Source of the DNA: Chloroflexota bacterium
GTDB taxonomy: Bacteria > Chloroflexota > Limnocylindria > QHBO01
Length of the DNA: 64,000 nucleotides
NCBI GenBank assembly: GCA_040902225.1
Contig: JBBDXT010000005.1
Location: 81,979 to 145,978, forward strand
Direction: 5' to 3'
Of the stretch, positions 26,118-34,948 are shown in pieces. Both the position numbers and the translations under genes were made by a program. The notes under the pieces are model-generated. The model worked only from the letters and a program-made list of their open reading frames with translations, was not told where the DNA came from and ran no database searches. Numbering within the stretch: position 1 is the first letter of the stretch; each line of letters begins with the position of its first letter.

Positions 26118-27728
26118 CTACGCCGGCGGGATCTCCGCGAAGGTGGCCATGATGTCGAGCCCCTCCTCGCGTTGGCGATACCAGCGCGCGACGGCAAAGA
26201 TCACCAGGCCGACGATGATGATCGAGACGAAGACCGCCACCGCTGCACCCTGCTGCTCTCCGAAGCCGACCGCCGGCCAGATGAAGGGCGAGGCTACCAG
26301 CAGGAGGATGAAGGCAAGGGTCCCGATCCCGACTACGGTCATGCTCGGCAGGCCAAAGATCATGGCCCGCACGTGACCCGCGCCGGTCTCCCACAGCTGG
26401 CGCTTGCGGTAGGGATAGACGATGGCGGCTACGATCGGAACGGTCATCGTGATCGCTGCATAGAAGACGAAGTTCAGCTGGACGAAGAGCACGCTGAAGA
26501 AGGCGGACGCGAGCACCCCCAACTCAGCGAGCACGGCGATGGTCATGACCGCGTTGCGCGGGCTGCCGGTCTCCGGGTGGACCTCGGCGATCCACTCGGG
26601 TACAACCCGATCGAAGGCCCACGCGAACATGATCCGGCTGGCATAGAAGAAGTAGGTCTGCGCCAGGTTGATCAGGGTGTAGATAAAGCCGACCGCCATT
26701 AGCAGGAAGAGGAGGACGTTCGGCTGCAGCACGCTGGCGTAGAAGGTCACGAACGGGTTCGCACCCTCCACCCCATTGATGAACAGGTAGCCCTGTGCGG
26801 CCATCCAGTCCTGCGGCACGAAGCGCGTGAACAGGAGGACGCCGCCGGTGAAGATCGCCCAGGTCACGGCCAACGATCCCCACGCCCCTGACAGCAGGGT
26901 GCGCGGCGCCTCTTTCACCTCACCGGCGAAGAAGGTGGGGATGTAGTAGCCGTAAAAGATCCAGAACCCCATGATCAGCCCGGCGATGGCCGTGTTGCCG
27001 AAGCTGGTGTCCAGGACCATCCCGTTCGACTCGGCGGTGGGGATGACCTGGTCGTAGGGCAGCGAGGGAACGGATTGGTTCCAGCCCGACTGGAAGCTCT
27101 GCTCACTTCCCGTGCCGAAGGCGAAGAGGATCACCGCCCAGGCCACCAGACCCAAGACGAAGCCGATCCCCATCATGCGGACCACGGTTCGGGTCGGGTA
27201 GAAGAGCGTGACCAGCGTGATCAGCACGCCAACGGTCCCGAACACAAGAATGCCCGTGGTGCTGGCACTGAAATCGGCGAGGCTGGTCGCCCATGCAGCG
27301 TTGTAGAGGACGCCCGACGCGCGCAGCAGGGCGGGCAGCGCCACGGTTGGGATCCACGCGATGAGGCTGCCCGCTACCAGACCGCTGAACAGCACCAGCG
27401 CAAAACTGGCCGGAAACGCTAACCAGGGGGTCAGCGTGCGGCTGGCCAGCGTGTAGTCAGCACCGGCCCGCGGAGCGGCCGCCCCGATCTGGCTGAAGGT
27501 GTACGCGTGCATGGCGCACAGCACGGCCGCCAAGGTCAGCACGACCAGGATGTTCGCTCCCGGCCACAGGCCGGGCACCGAATAGAAGGTGAGGATCCCC
27601 GACGACGAGAGGGAGATGCAGTGAACGCCGAAGACGAGCGCGCCGCCCACCCCGATCGTGCGGATCAGACCGGACGTCTTCCGCACGAACAGGCGAGGCG
27701 CCCCTACCGTGGGCGACATGGTTGTCAC
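26118..27728 (-). CDS. APC-superfamily (amino acid/polyamine type) permease
   Basis: 536 aa with about 12-14 hydrophobic helices. Helix 1 has the broken-helix pattern typical of the LeuT fold (SLSSSGILTFYSVPGLWPGA), and AGEVKEAPRTLLSG is the conserved amphipathic loop after helix 6. The start is GTG at 27726-27728, supported by a strong ribosome site (GGAGGAGGA) 7 nt upstream; an internal ATG lies three codons later. It is 50 bp downstream of the kinase gene, so it is probably the uptake component of the glycerol-type operon, although APC members usually carry amines or amino acids rather than polyols. That mismatch leaves the operon's true substrate open. Confidence 0.85.
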   Translation of the reverse strand: MTTMSPTVGAPRLFVRKTSGLIRTIGVGGALVFGVHCISLSSSGILTFYSVPGLWPGANILVVLTLAAVLCAMHAYTFSQIGAAAPRAGADYTLASRTLTPWLAFPASFALVLFSGLVAGSLIAWIPTVALPALLRASGVLYNAAWATSLADFSASTTGILVFGTVGVLITLVTLFYPTRTVVRMMGIGFVLGLVAWAVILFAFGTGSEQSFQSGWNQSVPSLPYDQVIPTAESNGMVLDTSFGNTAIAGLIMGFWIFYGYYIPTFFAGEVKEAPRTLLSGAWGSLAVTWAIFTGGVLLFTRFVPQDWMAAQGYLFINGVEGANPFVTFYASVLQPNVLLFLLMAVGFIYTLINLAQTYFFYASRIMFAWAFDRVVPEWIAEVHPETGSPRNAVMTIAVLAELGVLASAFFSVLFVQLNFVFYAAITMTVPIVAAIVYPYRKRQLWETGAGHVRAMIFGLPSMTVVGIGTLAFILLLVASPFIWPAVGFGEQQGAAVAVFVSIIIVGLVIFAVARWYRQREEGLDIMATFAEIPPA

Positions 27729-27777
27729 GAGTACTTCCTCCTCCTTGCCAGGCGCTTGAACCCCCCATCGAGCCGCC

Positions 27778-29325
27778 TCAACCGATGACTGATGATTTGC
27801 CCTCCTTCCCAGTCAGTGCCGCGTGAGCGGCGCCGTGCATCCCATCACCGAGATCCGCGGCTTTCTCAACGAACCGCCGCCAGGCCGCGCGCTCACGCAG
27901 GCGGTCGACGTCCGCCATCAGCGGCCTCACCGTCCGAACAGGCGGGTTGGCCGCCCCGATCTGGGCGGCCTCGATCCAACCGAGGCCGATCCCTGCTAGG
28001 CCGGCGGCGCCAAGCGCCGTCGCCTCAACCGAGGAGGCCACCTCGAGGGGCATGTCGAGCAGGTCCGCCTGGCGTTGCAGCAGATACCCATTGCCGGTCA
28101 GCCCACCGTCGACGCGGAGGGTCAGTGGTGGACGATCCATCGCCACGGTCATCGCCTCGACGATGTCGGCCACCCGGTGGCCAATCCCGTCGAGCGCCGC
28201 GCGGGCAATGTGGGCGCGGGTGGTCGCAGCGGTCAGCCCGGCGATAACGCCCCGGGCGCGCGGCCGCCACCACGGCGCTCCAATCCCGGCAAGCGCGGGA
28301 AGCAGCTGAACGCCGGCGGTGTCAGGGACGCTGCGAGCGAGCTCTTCGCTCTCGGCAGGATTGGCCAGCAATCCGAGGCCGTCGCGCAGCCAGTCGAGGA
28401 GCGAACCAGCGGTGAAGACACCGCCATCGAGTGCGTAGGTGGTCCGCTCATCGCGAAGCTGCCAGCCGACCGTACTGAGCAGGCCATCGGCCACCGGCGG
28501 CTGCGGTCCAGCCACCGCCAGCACGAAGACGCCCGTCCCGTACGTCGCCTTCATCTGGCCGGGCTGAACGCAGCCGTGACCGATCAGGGCAGCCTGCTGG
28601 TCGCAGACGAGCGCCATAAGCGGCAGGCCGGCGGGGCCCCAGCGGGCATGGTGGAGGTTGCCGGCCGGTCCGGCGCTTGGAACGATGCGCGGGAGGGCCG
28701 CGCGCGGAACGCCGAAGGTATCGAGCAACCGATCGTTCCAGGTGAGGGAATGAATGTCGAGCAACTGGGTGCGCGACGCCGTGGATGCGTCGGTGAGCGC
28801 CTCGCCGGCGAGGTTCCAGGTGAGCCAGGCGTCGACGGTCCCGAGGCGGAGGGTCCGACGGGACGCCGCGGTCTGGACGGCCGGGACCTCCTCGAGCAGC
28901 CAGGTCATCTTTCCGGCAGAGAAGTAGGGGTCGAGCGGCAGCCCAGTTAGCCGGCGGAGCTCAGGCTCGAGGCCCGCCGAGCGGAGGCGCTCGACGATCG
29001 GCTCGCTCCGTCGGCATTGCCAGACGATGGCCGGCGACAGCGCTGCGCCGGTCGTCTCGTCCCAGGCGACTACCGTCTCCCCCTGGTTGTCGAGGCCAAC
29101 GGCCGCAATCCGCTCCGGGCCACCACAGCTGGCCAGCACCTCCGCGGTGCACTCAACCACCGATTCCAGGATCTCGTCCGGGTTCTGCTCAGCCCATCCG
29201 GGGCGCGGATGCTGGATCCGGATCGGACGCGAGGCCGACGCCATGACTCGAAGGCCTCGGTCGAACACGAATGCGCGCGTGCTGGTCGTGCCCTGGTCGA
29301 TGGCCAGCAGCAGGTCGGGGCTCAC
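27778..29325 (-). CDS. glpK: FGGY-family carbohydrate kinase, glycerol kinase-like
   Basis: 515 aa. Typical glycerol-kinase stretches are LAIDQGTTSTRAFVFD (phosphate-1 loop), GWAEQNPDEIL, AAVGLDNQGETVVAWDETTG, IVWQCRR (family VWQ-RT), VCDQQAALIGHGCVQPGQMK, YGTGVFVL and LRVDGGLTGNGYLLQRQADL. The product should be a phosphorylated polyol such as glycerol 3-phosphate. The start is GTG 29323-29325, overlapping the previous stop (GTGA). Residues around NQGE and the DAW-TWNL segment differ somewhat from canonical GlpK (NQRET), so another small polyol or hydroxyacid is possible. It sits downstream of a GlpA-like oxidase in the same operon. Confidence 0.85.
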   Translation of the reverse strand: MSPDLLLAIDQGTTSTRAFVFDRGLRVMASASRPIRIQHPRPGWAEQNPDEILESVVECTAEVLASCGGPERIAAVGLDNQGETVVAWDETTGAALSPAIVWQCRRSEPIVERLRSAGLEPELRRLTGLPLDPYFSAGKMTWLLEEVPAVQTAASRRTLRLGTVDAWLTWNLAGEALTDASTASRTQLLDIHSLTWNDRLLDTFGVPRAALPRIVPSAGPAGNLHHARWGPAGLPLMALVCDQQAALIGHGCVQPGQMKATYGTGVFVLAVAGPQPPVADGLLSTVGWQLRDERTTYALDGGVFTAGSLLDWLRDGLGLLANPAESEELARSVPDTAGVQLLPALAGIGAPWWRPRARGVIAGLTAATTRAHIARAALDGIGHRVADIVEAMTVAMDRPPLTLRVDGGLTGNGYLLQRQADLLDMPLEVASSVEATALGAAGLAGIGLGWIEAAQIGAANPPVRTVRPLMADVDRLRERAAWRRFVEKAADLGDGMHGAAHAALTGKEGKSSVIG

Positions 29326-29801
29326 AACGCCGCCGCCGACGCATCGCCACGCTGGCTGAGGAGCTCACGACGCAAGTTCTCCATCATCTCGCGCACCTGG
29401 GCCTTGACCGTCGCGCGCAGAATCGGCGCGCCAAAGGCGGCCAAGCGGCCGGTGAGCTCGAGCTCGATCGCGTAGACCGCCCGGGTCTGGCCGTCGGCCT
29501 CGGTCACGTCGATCGGTACGCTGACGACAAACGAACCGATCAGGCCGATGGGACGTCCGCTGATCGCCAGCCGAACGTGATCCGGCGGATGCAGGTCCAC
29601 CAGCTCCGCAGTGCCCTGTACCCGCAGGGTGATGAACTGAATCTTCGTCCGCATCACAGCTCGGTAGCGGTTCGGGGCGAGTTGCTCGAGCTCCTCGCAT
29701 CCTGGAAGGATTCGTTGAATGGCGGGGAGATCGTCCACGAGCTCCCACAGTCGATCGCGGGGAGCGTCGACCAGGATCTCGTCTTCGAGCAGCCGCTTCA
29801 C
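29322..29801 (-). CDS. CoxG-like SRPBCC protein (carbon-monoxide dehydrogenase subunit G family)
   Basis: 159 aa from GTG 29799-29801, which overlaps the stop of the upstream flavoprotein gene. It shows the START-like fold of the CoxG group: LEDEILVDAPRDRLWELVDD, IQRILPGCEELEQ, GTAELVDLHPPDHVRLAISG and FGAPILRATVKAQVREMMEN. CoxG proteins help assemble or recruit molybdenum CO dehydrogenases to the membrane. Here there are no cox genes; it is translationally coupled between a G3P-dehydrogenase-like fusion and a glycerol kinase. A role as a membrane or hydrophobic-ligand adaptor for the flavoprotein is my inference. Confidence 0.82.
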   Translation of the reverse strand: MKRLLEDEILVDAPRDRLWELVDDLPAIQRILPGCEELEQLAPNRYRAVMRTKIQFITLRVQGTAELVDLHPPDHVRLAISGRPIGLIGSFVVSVPIDVTEADGQTRAVYAIELELTGRLAAFGAPILRATVKAQVREMMENLRRELLSQRGDASAAAL

Positions 29802-32083
29802 CGAACCACCTCGGCCGCGGCGCTGCACGCCGCCCCGACAAGCCGACCGTCAGCCAGGGCGGTGCGATGATCGACATCCGGACTCCGGCAGCTGCCGGCC
29901 ACCCACAGGCCGGCAAGCTCCGTCTGGCCGTCTACTTCGGATGGCGCGGCAATGCCGGGCCTCCCGTCGACGAGCCCCAACCCGCGGAGCAGGAAGGCGG
30001 CCGGCAAGAGTCGGTGCGCCAGAACCAGGGTATCGGCGTCCATCCAGGCCCCATTGACCATGACGGCCTCGAGTCGACGGTCGCCGCGGATCGCTTCGAT
30101 CACGGCCGGGTCGGCCGTGTCAACCTGATTGACGACCAGCCCTGCACCACGCAGCCGATCGATGCTGAGCTCCGCCGTGCGGCCATGACCCACCACGACC
30201 GGCCGCCGCCCTGGCAACCATCCGGAGTCGAGGGCAGCCTCGACGAAGTCGCTGGTGACGACCCCGCTGCCGCGCGGGCCAGCTATCGGCAGGTGCTCGC
30301 GTGGCTCGACGTATCCCCCGGTTGCCACCAGGACGGCGCGGGCAGAAAGCTCGATGCCTCCATCAGCGGTCTGAACCTGGACAGTCCAGCCGCTCCCTGC
30401 GGGGAGGAGGCCGGTCACGGCGGCCTCCAGCCAGCCGGAGACCTGGCCCTTGGCGATCTCGTTCTTCAACTCATCCAGCGCATGGCGCTCCTCATCCGTC
30501 AGCAGGGCCGGCCGAGAGCCGAGCGCTCCGCCCCATCGACCGCGCCGCTCGATGATGAGGACCCGGGTATCGGTCTCCCGCGCCGCGAGAGCGGCCCCAA
30601 CACCGGCGAGGCCGCCTCCGACAACCACCAGGTCCACGACGTTCGGCGCCACTGGGCGTCGATGACGGCTCCCACCCTCGGTCGCGCCAGGCTCACCTGG
30701 GGCGATCAACCACGAGCCACCGCGGTGCTTGAGCATCGCATCCGCCGTCCGGCCGGTCTCTGCCGCGATCGTCTGAGCGACCGCCACGGTGCACAGGTTG
30801 CCCTGACAGTCCCCGAAGGTCACGCCGCACGCGCGTTTGGCAGCATCGACCGTCGCAGCCCCAACCACCTGTCGCACCGCGCCGATGAGCTCGCCTCGGC
30901 TGACGGAACGACAGATGCAGATCAGCTCGCCAGCTGCCTCCTCGAATGCTGGTTCGACGACACGCGCGCCCGCTGCCCTCGGCCGCCAGCCTCGAAGCTT
31001 CGCCGCCTCCTCGACGACACGCTCCGCCACGGCTGGAGAGGCACTGATTCCCGTGGAACGGATGCCTGTCACGTGATACAGGCGATCACCCCTCGTCGAC
31101 GGACGCAGGATGTAGTCACCGGTGCTCGAGACCGCACGGAGACCGGTGAACTGACGAATCGGGACCATGTCCTCGACGGCAGGGACCATGGCGGTGCAGG
31201 CCGCGAGGATGCGTCGGCGCCCTTCGGCGTCCGTAGAGCGGTTTTGCTTATCCATGCCGTCCTCTGCCGTCGGGCCGAGCAGCAGGCCACCGAAGACGAT
31301 GGGGGTCACCAACATGCCCTTCCCCATGGGGCCTGGCAGCGGCAGGATGATCTGCTCCACCCCGAATGACTCTTCGCTGACCAGGAACTGTCCACGGCGC
31401 GGCCGTAGGCGGAAGCTGCGATCGCCGGCCAGGCCGGCGAGATGATCGGCCCACAGACCTGCGCAGTTGAAGACCTGGTCGGCGGCCATCGACCCAGCCC
31501 CGTCGGTGTGCAGCGTCACCCGCTGTGGGGTGACCTCCAGCCTCACGACCGCGGCGTCAGTCAGCACACGCCCTCCGGCGACGATGCCCGCCTCTGCATA
31601 GCGTCGAGTCAGCCAAAACGGATCGATCACGGACTCGCCAGGGATCGAGAGCGCGGCCGCGGCGCCTCGCGTGACATAGGGTGCTACCCGGCGCAGCTCG
31701 TCGCGATCGAGCAGATTGGTCTCGACGCCCAAGCGCGCGGCATTCGACGCCACCTCGTCGCGCAGTCGAGTCGCCTCAGCCATGTCGCGCCCCAGCATCA
31801 GCGCACCGACCTGGAGGAAGGGGACGCTCAGCTCATCGATAACCGCGGGCCACAGGAGCGCCGCTCGCCGCAGCATCTCCGCCTCGGTCGTGCCGGGGTG
31901 CGCATCGAACCCGGTATGCACGATCGCGCTGTTGGCCTTGCTGGTCCCCTCACCGATGGATGGTTCGGCCTCGAGCAGGACGGCATCAACACCGCGCTGC
32001 GCCAGCTCGCGCAGCACGGCGCACCCGATCACCCCTCCGCCGATTACGACCGCTTGAACGCGCTCCAGTTGCCGCCGAGTCAC
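29798..32083 (-). CDS. Three-part flavoprotein: GlpA-like FAD oxidoreductase + BFD [2Fe-2S] domain + second FAD/NAD-type oxidoreductase
   Basis: 761 aa. Residues 1-~390 form a DAO-family FAD domain (AVVIGGGVIGCAVLRELAQRG; HTGFDAHPGT; VFNCAGLWAD; GLRAVSSTGDYILRP), as in GlpA or LhgO. Residues ~400-460 are a BFD-like iron-sulfur domain with CICRSVS and later FGDCQGNLC (four Cys). Residues ~490-760 are a second Rossmann FAD unit (LVVVGGGLAGVGAALAARET; AVLVATGGYVEPREHLP; GLWVAGSC). In other bacteria GlpA ends with the BFD domain, and the second flavoprotein is a separate gene. The fusion implies internal electron transfer from the oxidised substrate through the cluster. It overlaps the regulator stop by 4 bp. 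Confidence 0.85.
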   Translation of the reverse strand: MTRRQLERVQAVVIGGGVIGCAVLRELAQRGVDAVLLEAEPSIGEGTSKANSAIVHTGFDAHPGTTEAEMLRRAALLWPAVIDELSVPFLQVGALMLGRDMAEATRLRDEVASNAARLGVETNLLDRDELRRVAPYVTRGAAAALSIPGESVIDPFWLTRRYAEAGIVAGGRVLTDAAVVRLEVTPQRVTLHTDGAGSMAADQVFNCAGLWADHLAGLAGDRSFRLRPRRGQFLVSEESFGVEQIILPLPGPMGKGMLVTPIVFGGLLLGPTAEDGMDKQNRSTDAEGRRRILAACTAMVPAVEDMVPIRQFTGLRAVSSTGDYILRPSTRGDRLYHVTGIRSTGISASPAVAERVVEEAAKLRGWRPRAAGARVVEPAFEEAAGELICICRSVSRGELIGAVRQVVGAATVDAAKRACGVTFGDCQGNLCTVAVAQTIAAETGRTADAMLKHRGGSWLIAPGEPGATEGGSRHRRPVAPNVVDLVVVGGGLAGVGAALAARETDTRVLIIERRGRWGGALGSRPALLTDEERHALDELKNEIAKGQVSGWLEAAVTGLLPAGSGWTVQVQTADGGIELSARAVLVATGGYVEPREHLPIAGPRGSGVVTSDFVEAALDSGWLPGRRPVVVGHGRTAELSIDRLRGAGLVVNQVDTADPAVIEAIRGDRRLEAVMVNGAWMDADTLVLAHRLLPAAFLLRGLGLVDGRPGIAAPSEVDGQTELAGLWVAGSCRSPDVDHRTALADGRLVGAACSAAAEVVR

Positions 32084-32862
32084 AGGGTCAGCTCCGCTAA
32101 GAATCGGCTCCGATCGCCGCGATAGAGATCGCGCGCGTGCTCGACCGCGTGCCCGCCGTCATCCCAGGCCGTGCGCTCCAGGAGCATGAGCGGGCTGCCG
32201 ACAGGTACGCCCAATAGCTCCGCCTCGGGCCGCTCGGCGGCCACCGATTCCATGGCCTGCACGCCGCGAACCGGTCGCGCGTGATAGTGGCGGTCCATGA
32301 GCCCGTAGATCGAGCCATGGTCGAGATCCATCTCGAGCAGCCCGGGGAAGCGGGAGGCGGGGAAGAACGAGGTCTCGAACACCGTAGCCACCCCGCGGGC
32401 GAAGCGCAGCCGAACGACCTTGTAGATCTCCTCACCGGGGAGGAGCCCCAGGGTCGCGGCGAGCCCTTTCGTCGCGTAGACGCGCCCGCGTTCGATGGTG
32501 CGCGTCACCGGCAGGACGCCCTGGCCGACGGATTCTTGAAAGAAGCCGCGCAGAGCGGTTGCCTGGTGGCGCAGCTTAGGCTCGGAGACGAACGTGCCGC
32601 GGCCCTGCTCTCGGCTCACCAGGCCGCGATGCTCGAGGCGGGCAAGCGCCTGGCGAACCGTCATGCGGCTCACCCCCATCTGGCTGGCTAGTTGGCGCTC
32701 CGCCGGGATCCGGTCGCCAACCGCCAGAACCCCCTCCTCGATGCGGCTCGCCAACTCCTCCTCGATCTGGAGGTAGGCGGCTAACCCCCGAGTGGCCCCC
32801 TGCGCGAGGCCAAGGCCGTCTCGCGCGCCCTCTGGCAGCCGTTCCCGGGACTCATCGGCCAT
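32080..32862 (-). CDS. GntR/HutC-family transcriptional regulator (UTRA ligand domain)
   Basis: 260 aa from ATG 32862. The winged-helix domain (~35-100) shows LQIEEELASRIEEGVLAVGD, RIPAERQLASQMGVSRMTVR and QALARLEHRGLVSREQGRGT. A UTRA effector domain follows (EEIYKVVRLRFARGVATVFE; LLGVPVGSPLMLLERTAWDD; HAVEHARDLYRGDRSRF). Such proteins repress sugar- or amine-catabolic operons until a phosphorylated intermediate binds. It heads the operon it should control and overlaps the flavoprotein gene by 4 bp. An operator-like GGTCTAGACC lies on its promoter. An upstream ATG at 32931 would add 23 poorly conserved residues. Confidence 0.92.
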   Translation of the reverse strand: MADESRERLPEGARDGLGLAQGATRGLAAYLQIEEELASRIEEGVLAVGDRIPAERQLASQMGVSRMTVRQALARLEHRGLVSREQGRGTFVSEPKLRHQATALRGFFQESVGQGVLPVTRTIERGRVYATKGLAATLGLLPGEEIYKVVRLRFARGVATVFETSFFPASRFPGLLEMDLDHGSIYGLMDRHYHARPVRGVQAMESVAAERPEAELLGVPVGSPLMLLERTAWDDGGHAVEHARDLYRGDRSRFLAELTL

Positions 32863-32959
32863 ACGCTGTCGTATCCCTGCCCCCTGGCTTTGGCGTCGAC
32901 CGGCCGCGGGTCGTGGGACGCCAGATTCCACAGACGCAGCGGCGGGTGTCGACGGAGAA

Positions 32960-32988
32960 GGTCTAGACCAATTTCAGGCCTACGTCAA
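32960..32988 (-). promoter_or_regulatory. Promoter with GGTCTAGACC operator upstream of the GntR gene
   Basis: On the minus strand TTGACG (32983-32988), exactly 17 nt, then TAGACC (32960-32965). The perfect palindrome GGTCTAGACC (32960-32969), extended on one side as TTGGTCTAGACC, covers the -10 box. It matches the known core of HutC/DasR-NagR-type operators (TGGTCTAGACCA), so repression by the adjacent GntR protein is the natural reading. The leader to the ATG is about 90 nt. Confidence 0.8.
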
Positions 32989-33074
32989 GGTCCCGCCATT
33001 GCGAAGCCCGGGATGGACACCTGAATCGTCTTCGGGCGGTACGACGTGACCAACCGGGCAACGGAGGACGCGCC

Positions 33075-33146
33075 GTGGCCGAGCCAGTCGTCTACATCGA
33101 CCACTCCCAGATCCGACCCGGAAGGCTCGACGAGGTCAGGCAGGCA
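33075..33146 (+). pseudogene. N-terminal fragment of a small ABM-like protein
   Basis: GTG 33075 opens AEPVVYIDHSQIRPGRLDEV, which resembles the first strand and helix of small dimeric ABM-type proteins (VYIDHSEIREGKLDEL pattern). After about 24 residues the similarity stops and the frame degenerates. It is therefore a truncated gene start. A family I repeat lies ~290 bp further on. Confidence 0.4.
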
Positions 33147-33437
33147 GGTAGGGTTTGCGCGGTTCCCGACTGCCGACTCCTGAGGTCGCCAGTCACGCTC
33201 CAACGGTTTTCGCCTCGGCGAGATATTGGCGGCGCTACCTCGTCCCGCATCACACCGTAGTCAGGGGCCAATGGGTGTGCGATCGGGTGAATGGCCGAGA
33301 ATCGATGCTGGAAGCAGGCGGGCGGCTGTTCGCTCGGCTGCTGAGGACCGATTGAGCACGACCGCCGCCGCCAACGGCCGCGCGAACGCCAAATGGCCAC
33401 GCCTCCGCGTCACGCGGCGACCGACGTGAGCCAATCC

Positions 33438-33653
33438 CACAAGGGTGCCGATAAGGGTGCTCGCAGTGCACGTGGAAAGGTGAAACCGGCCTGATTTGAG
33501 CACGAATCGGCGGTGTAGATGAGACTTGGTACCGCATACCGGATGCGCATGATTCCGGTGTCAGGCGTCCCAGTCTGGGTCGATTGAGCACGTTTGAGTC
33601 GATCTGGGACGCATGGTGCGGTTCCATAAGGGTGCTTATAAGGGTGCTTCAGC
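33438..33653 (+). repeat. Family I dispersed repeat, copy 3
   Basis: Left border pair CAAGGGTGCC-GATAAGGGTGCT (33439-33462), hairpin GATTTGAGCACGAATC (33493-33508), core GGTACCGCATACCGGATGCGC (33528-33548), second hairpin region CGTCCCAGTCTGGGTCG, and right border pair ATAAGGGTGCTT-ATAAGGGTGCTT (33626-33649) then CAGC. A lone hairpin half (TGAGCACGAATCGG) recurs at 33719. It is followed by the cysteine-synthase-like gene on the minus strand. Confidence 0.8.
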
Positions 33654-33885
33654 TTTCTGCGCCGTGGCGTCCAACCGACTTAAAAGATCAGACGCTCTCG
33701 AGTCTCCGCAGCCATCCTGAGCACGAATCGGCCACGTCCTGCCCGACCCGTCGGCTCGGCGCTTTGCATTCGATCCCGGTTCGGGCTTGCGGCCTCCCCG
33801 TCTCGTTCATCGGGCACACCGCCGAGATCCTCAGGCCGGCCATCTGCCTGCGCGAGTCTCGCGCGTCGACTGCGACCGTCCGACG

Positions 33886-34893
33886 TCAGGCGCGGTCGTC
33901 TGCGGCCAGCTGCTGGATCGGTATCAGGTCCACCATCTGCGCCAGGTTGGAGCGCTCCGCCCCCTGGTAGACATCGGTGGTCAGGTACTTCAGGCCGCTG
34001 TCCACCAGGATGGTGGCGATGGTCGAGATCGGTCCCAGGCGCCCAGCCAGCCGGATGGCGGCGACCACGTTGGCACCCGACGAGGCCCCGGCGAACAGCG
34101 CCTCCTCACGGGCCAGGCGGCGGGCCATCTCCTTGGCCTCGCGGGTGGTGACGGTCATGATCTCGCTGGCGTCAGCGGGGTCCCATAGCGGCGGCACGAA
34201 GCCGATGCCCATGCCCTCGATCTCGTGGGCGCCGGTGCGTCCCTCCGACAAGATGGGCGACTCAGCCGGCTCCACCGCCACGGTGTGGATGTCGGGTCGG
34301 TGCCTGCGCAGGCTGGTTACCGTGCCGTGGATGGAGTGGGCGGTGCCGACGCTCTGGACGAAGCCGTCGACCCCACCGGCGGCCTGGGTCCAGATCTCGT
34401 CGCCCATCGCCTCGTAGCCGCGGGCGGCGTGGTGGTTGTTGAGCTGGTCGACCCACCAGGCGCCCTCCTCGGCGCTGATGCGATGGGCGGTCTCGATCAT
34501 CGTCTTGATCAGCTGTTCGGTGATCTGCTGACGGTCGCTGCGGACCAGGGTGATCTCCGCGCCCAACGCGGCCTGGTGATCGCGCTTCTCGGCGCTGAAG
34601 GCATCCGAGGTGACGATCTTTAGCCGATAGCCGCGTGCCGCGCAGACCAACGCCAGGGAGGTGCCGGTCGAGCCGCCGGTGTACTCGACCACGGTGGCGC
34701 CGGGCGTCAGGTACCCCGCCGCCTCGGCGCCGTCGATGGCGGCCAGCGCCATGCGGTCCTTCATCGAGCCCGTGGGGTTGGTGCTCTCGACCTTCACCAC
34801 TACGCGGCCGGCGCCCGGCGGGACCACGCGTCGCAGCTGCACGAGCGGCGTGTTGCCGATGCCAGACAACACGTCGCCGGACTGGTCTCCCAT
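33886..34893 (-). CDS. PLP-dependent cysteine synthase/cystathionine beta-synthase-like enzyme
   Basis: 335 aa from ATG 34893. It is a fold-type II PLP enzyme. The opening is GIGNTPLVQLRR; Lys45 in NPTGSMKDRMAL forms the Schiff base; YTGGSTGTSLALV binds the substrate carboxylate; GASSGANVVAA is the phosphate loop; VDSGLKYLT lies near the end. It should condense a sulfur or amine nucleophile with O-acetyl- or phosphoserine, or act in beta-elimination. No serine acetyltransferase is nearby. It lies alone between two family I repeats, copy 4 being 55 bp upstream of its start, so the promoter must lie in or next to the repeat. Confidence 0.88.
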   Translation of the reverse strand: MGDQSGDVLSGIGNTPLVQLRRVVPPGAGRVVVKVESTNPTGSMKDRMALAAIDGAEAAGYLTPGATVVEYTGGSTGTSLALVCAARGYRLKIVTSDAFSAEKRDHQAALGAEITLVRSDRQQITEQLIKTMIETAHRISAEEGAWWVDQLNNHHAARGYEAMGDEIWTQAAGGVDGFVQSVGTAHSIHGTVTSLRRHRPDIHTVAVEPAESPILSEGRTGAHEIEGMGIGFVPPLWDPADASEIMTVTTREAKEMARRLAREEALFAGASSGANVVAAIRLAGRLGPISTIATILVDSGLKYLTTDVYQGAERSNLAQMVDLIPIQQLAADDRA

Positions 34894-34948
34894 GGCTGAC
34901 AGTCTGGCACCCCTCGGGGAGCGCGTTGCGGCGACGCGGTGCGGCCGA

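Noticed and set aside
27778..29325. CO dehydrogenase cluster suggested by the CoxG-like gene
   Set aside because: No coxL, coxM, coxS, coxD or molybdenum-cofactor genes are in the neighbourhood; flanking genes are glycerol-type.
33250..33627. Recurring translated motif ESRASGMRYQ / HPYKHPYG on the minus strand in several places
   Set aside because: These are translations of the family I DNA repeat. They lack starts, differ by frameshifts between copies, and overlap hairpins, so they are not a protein family.
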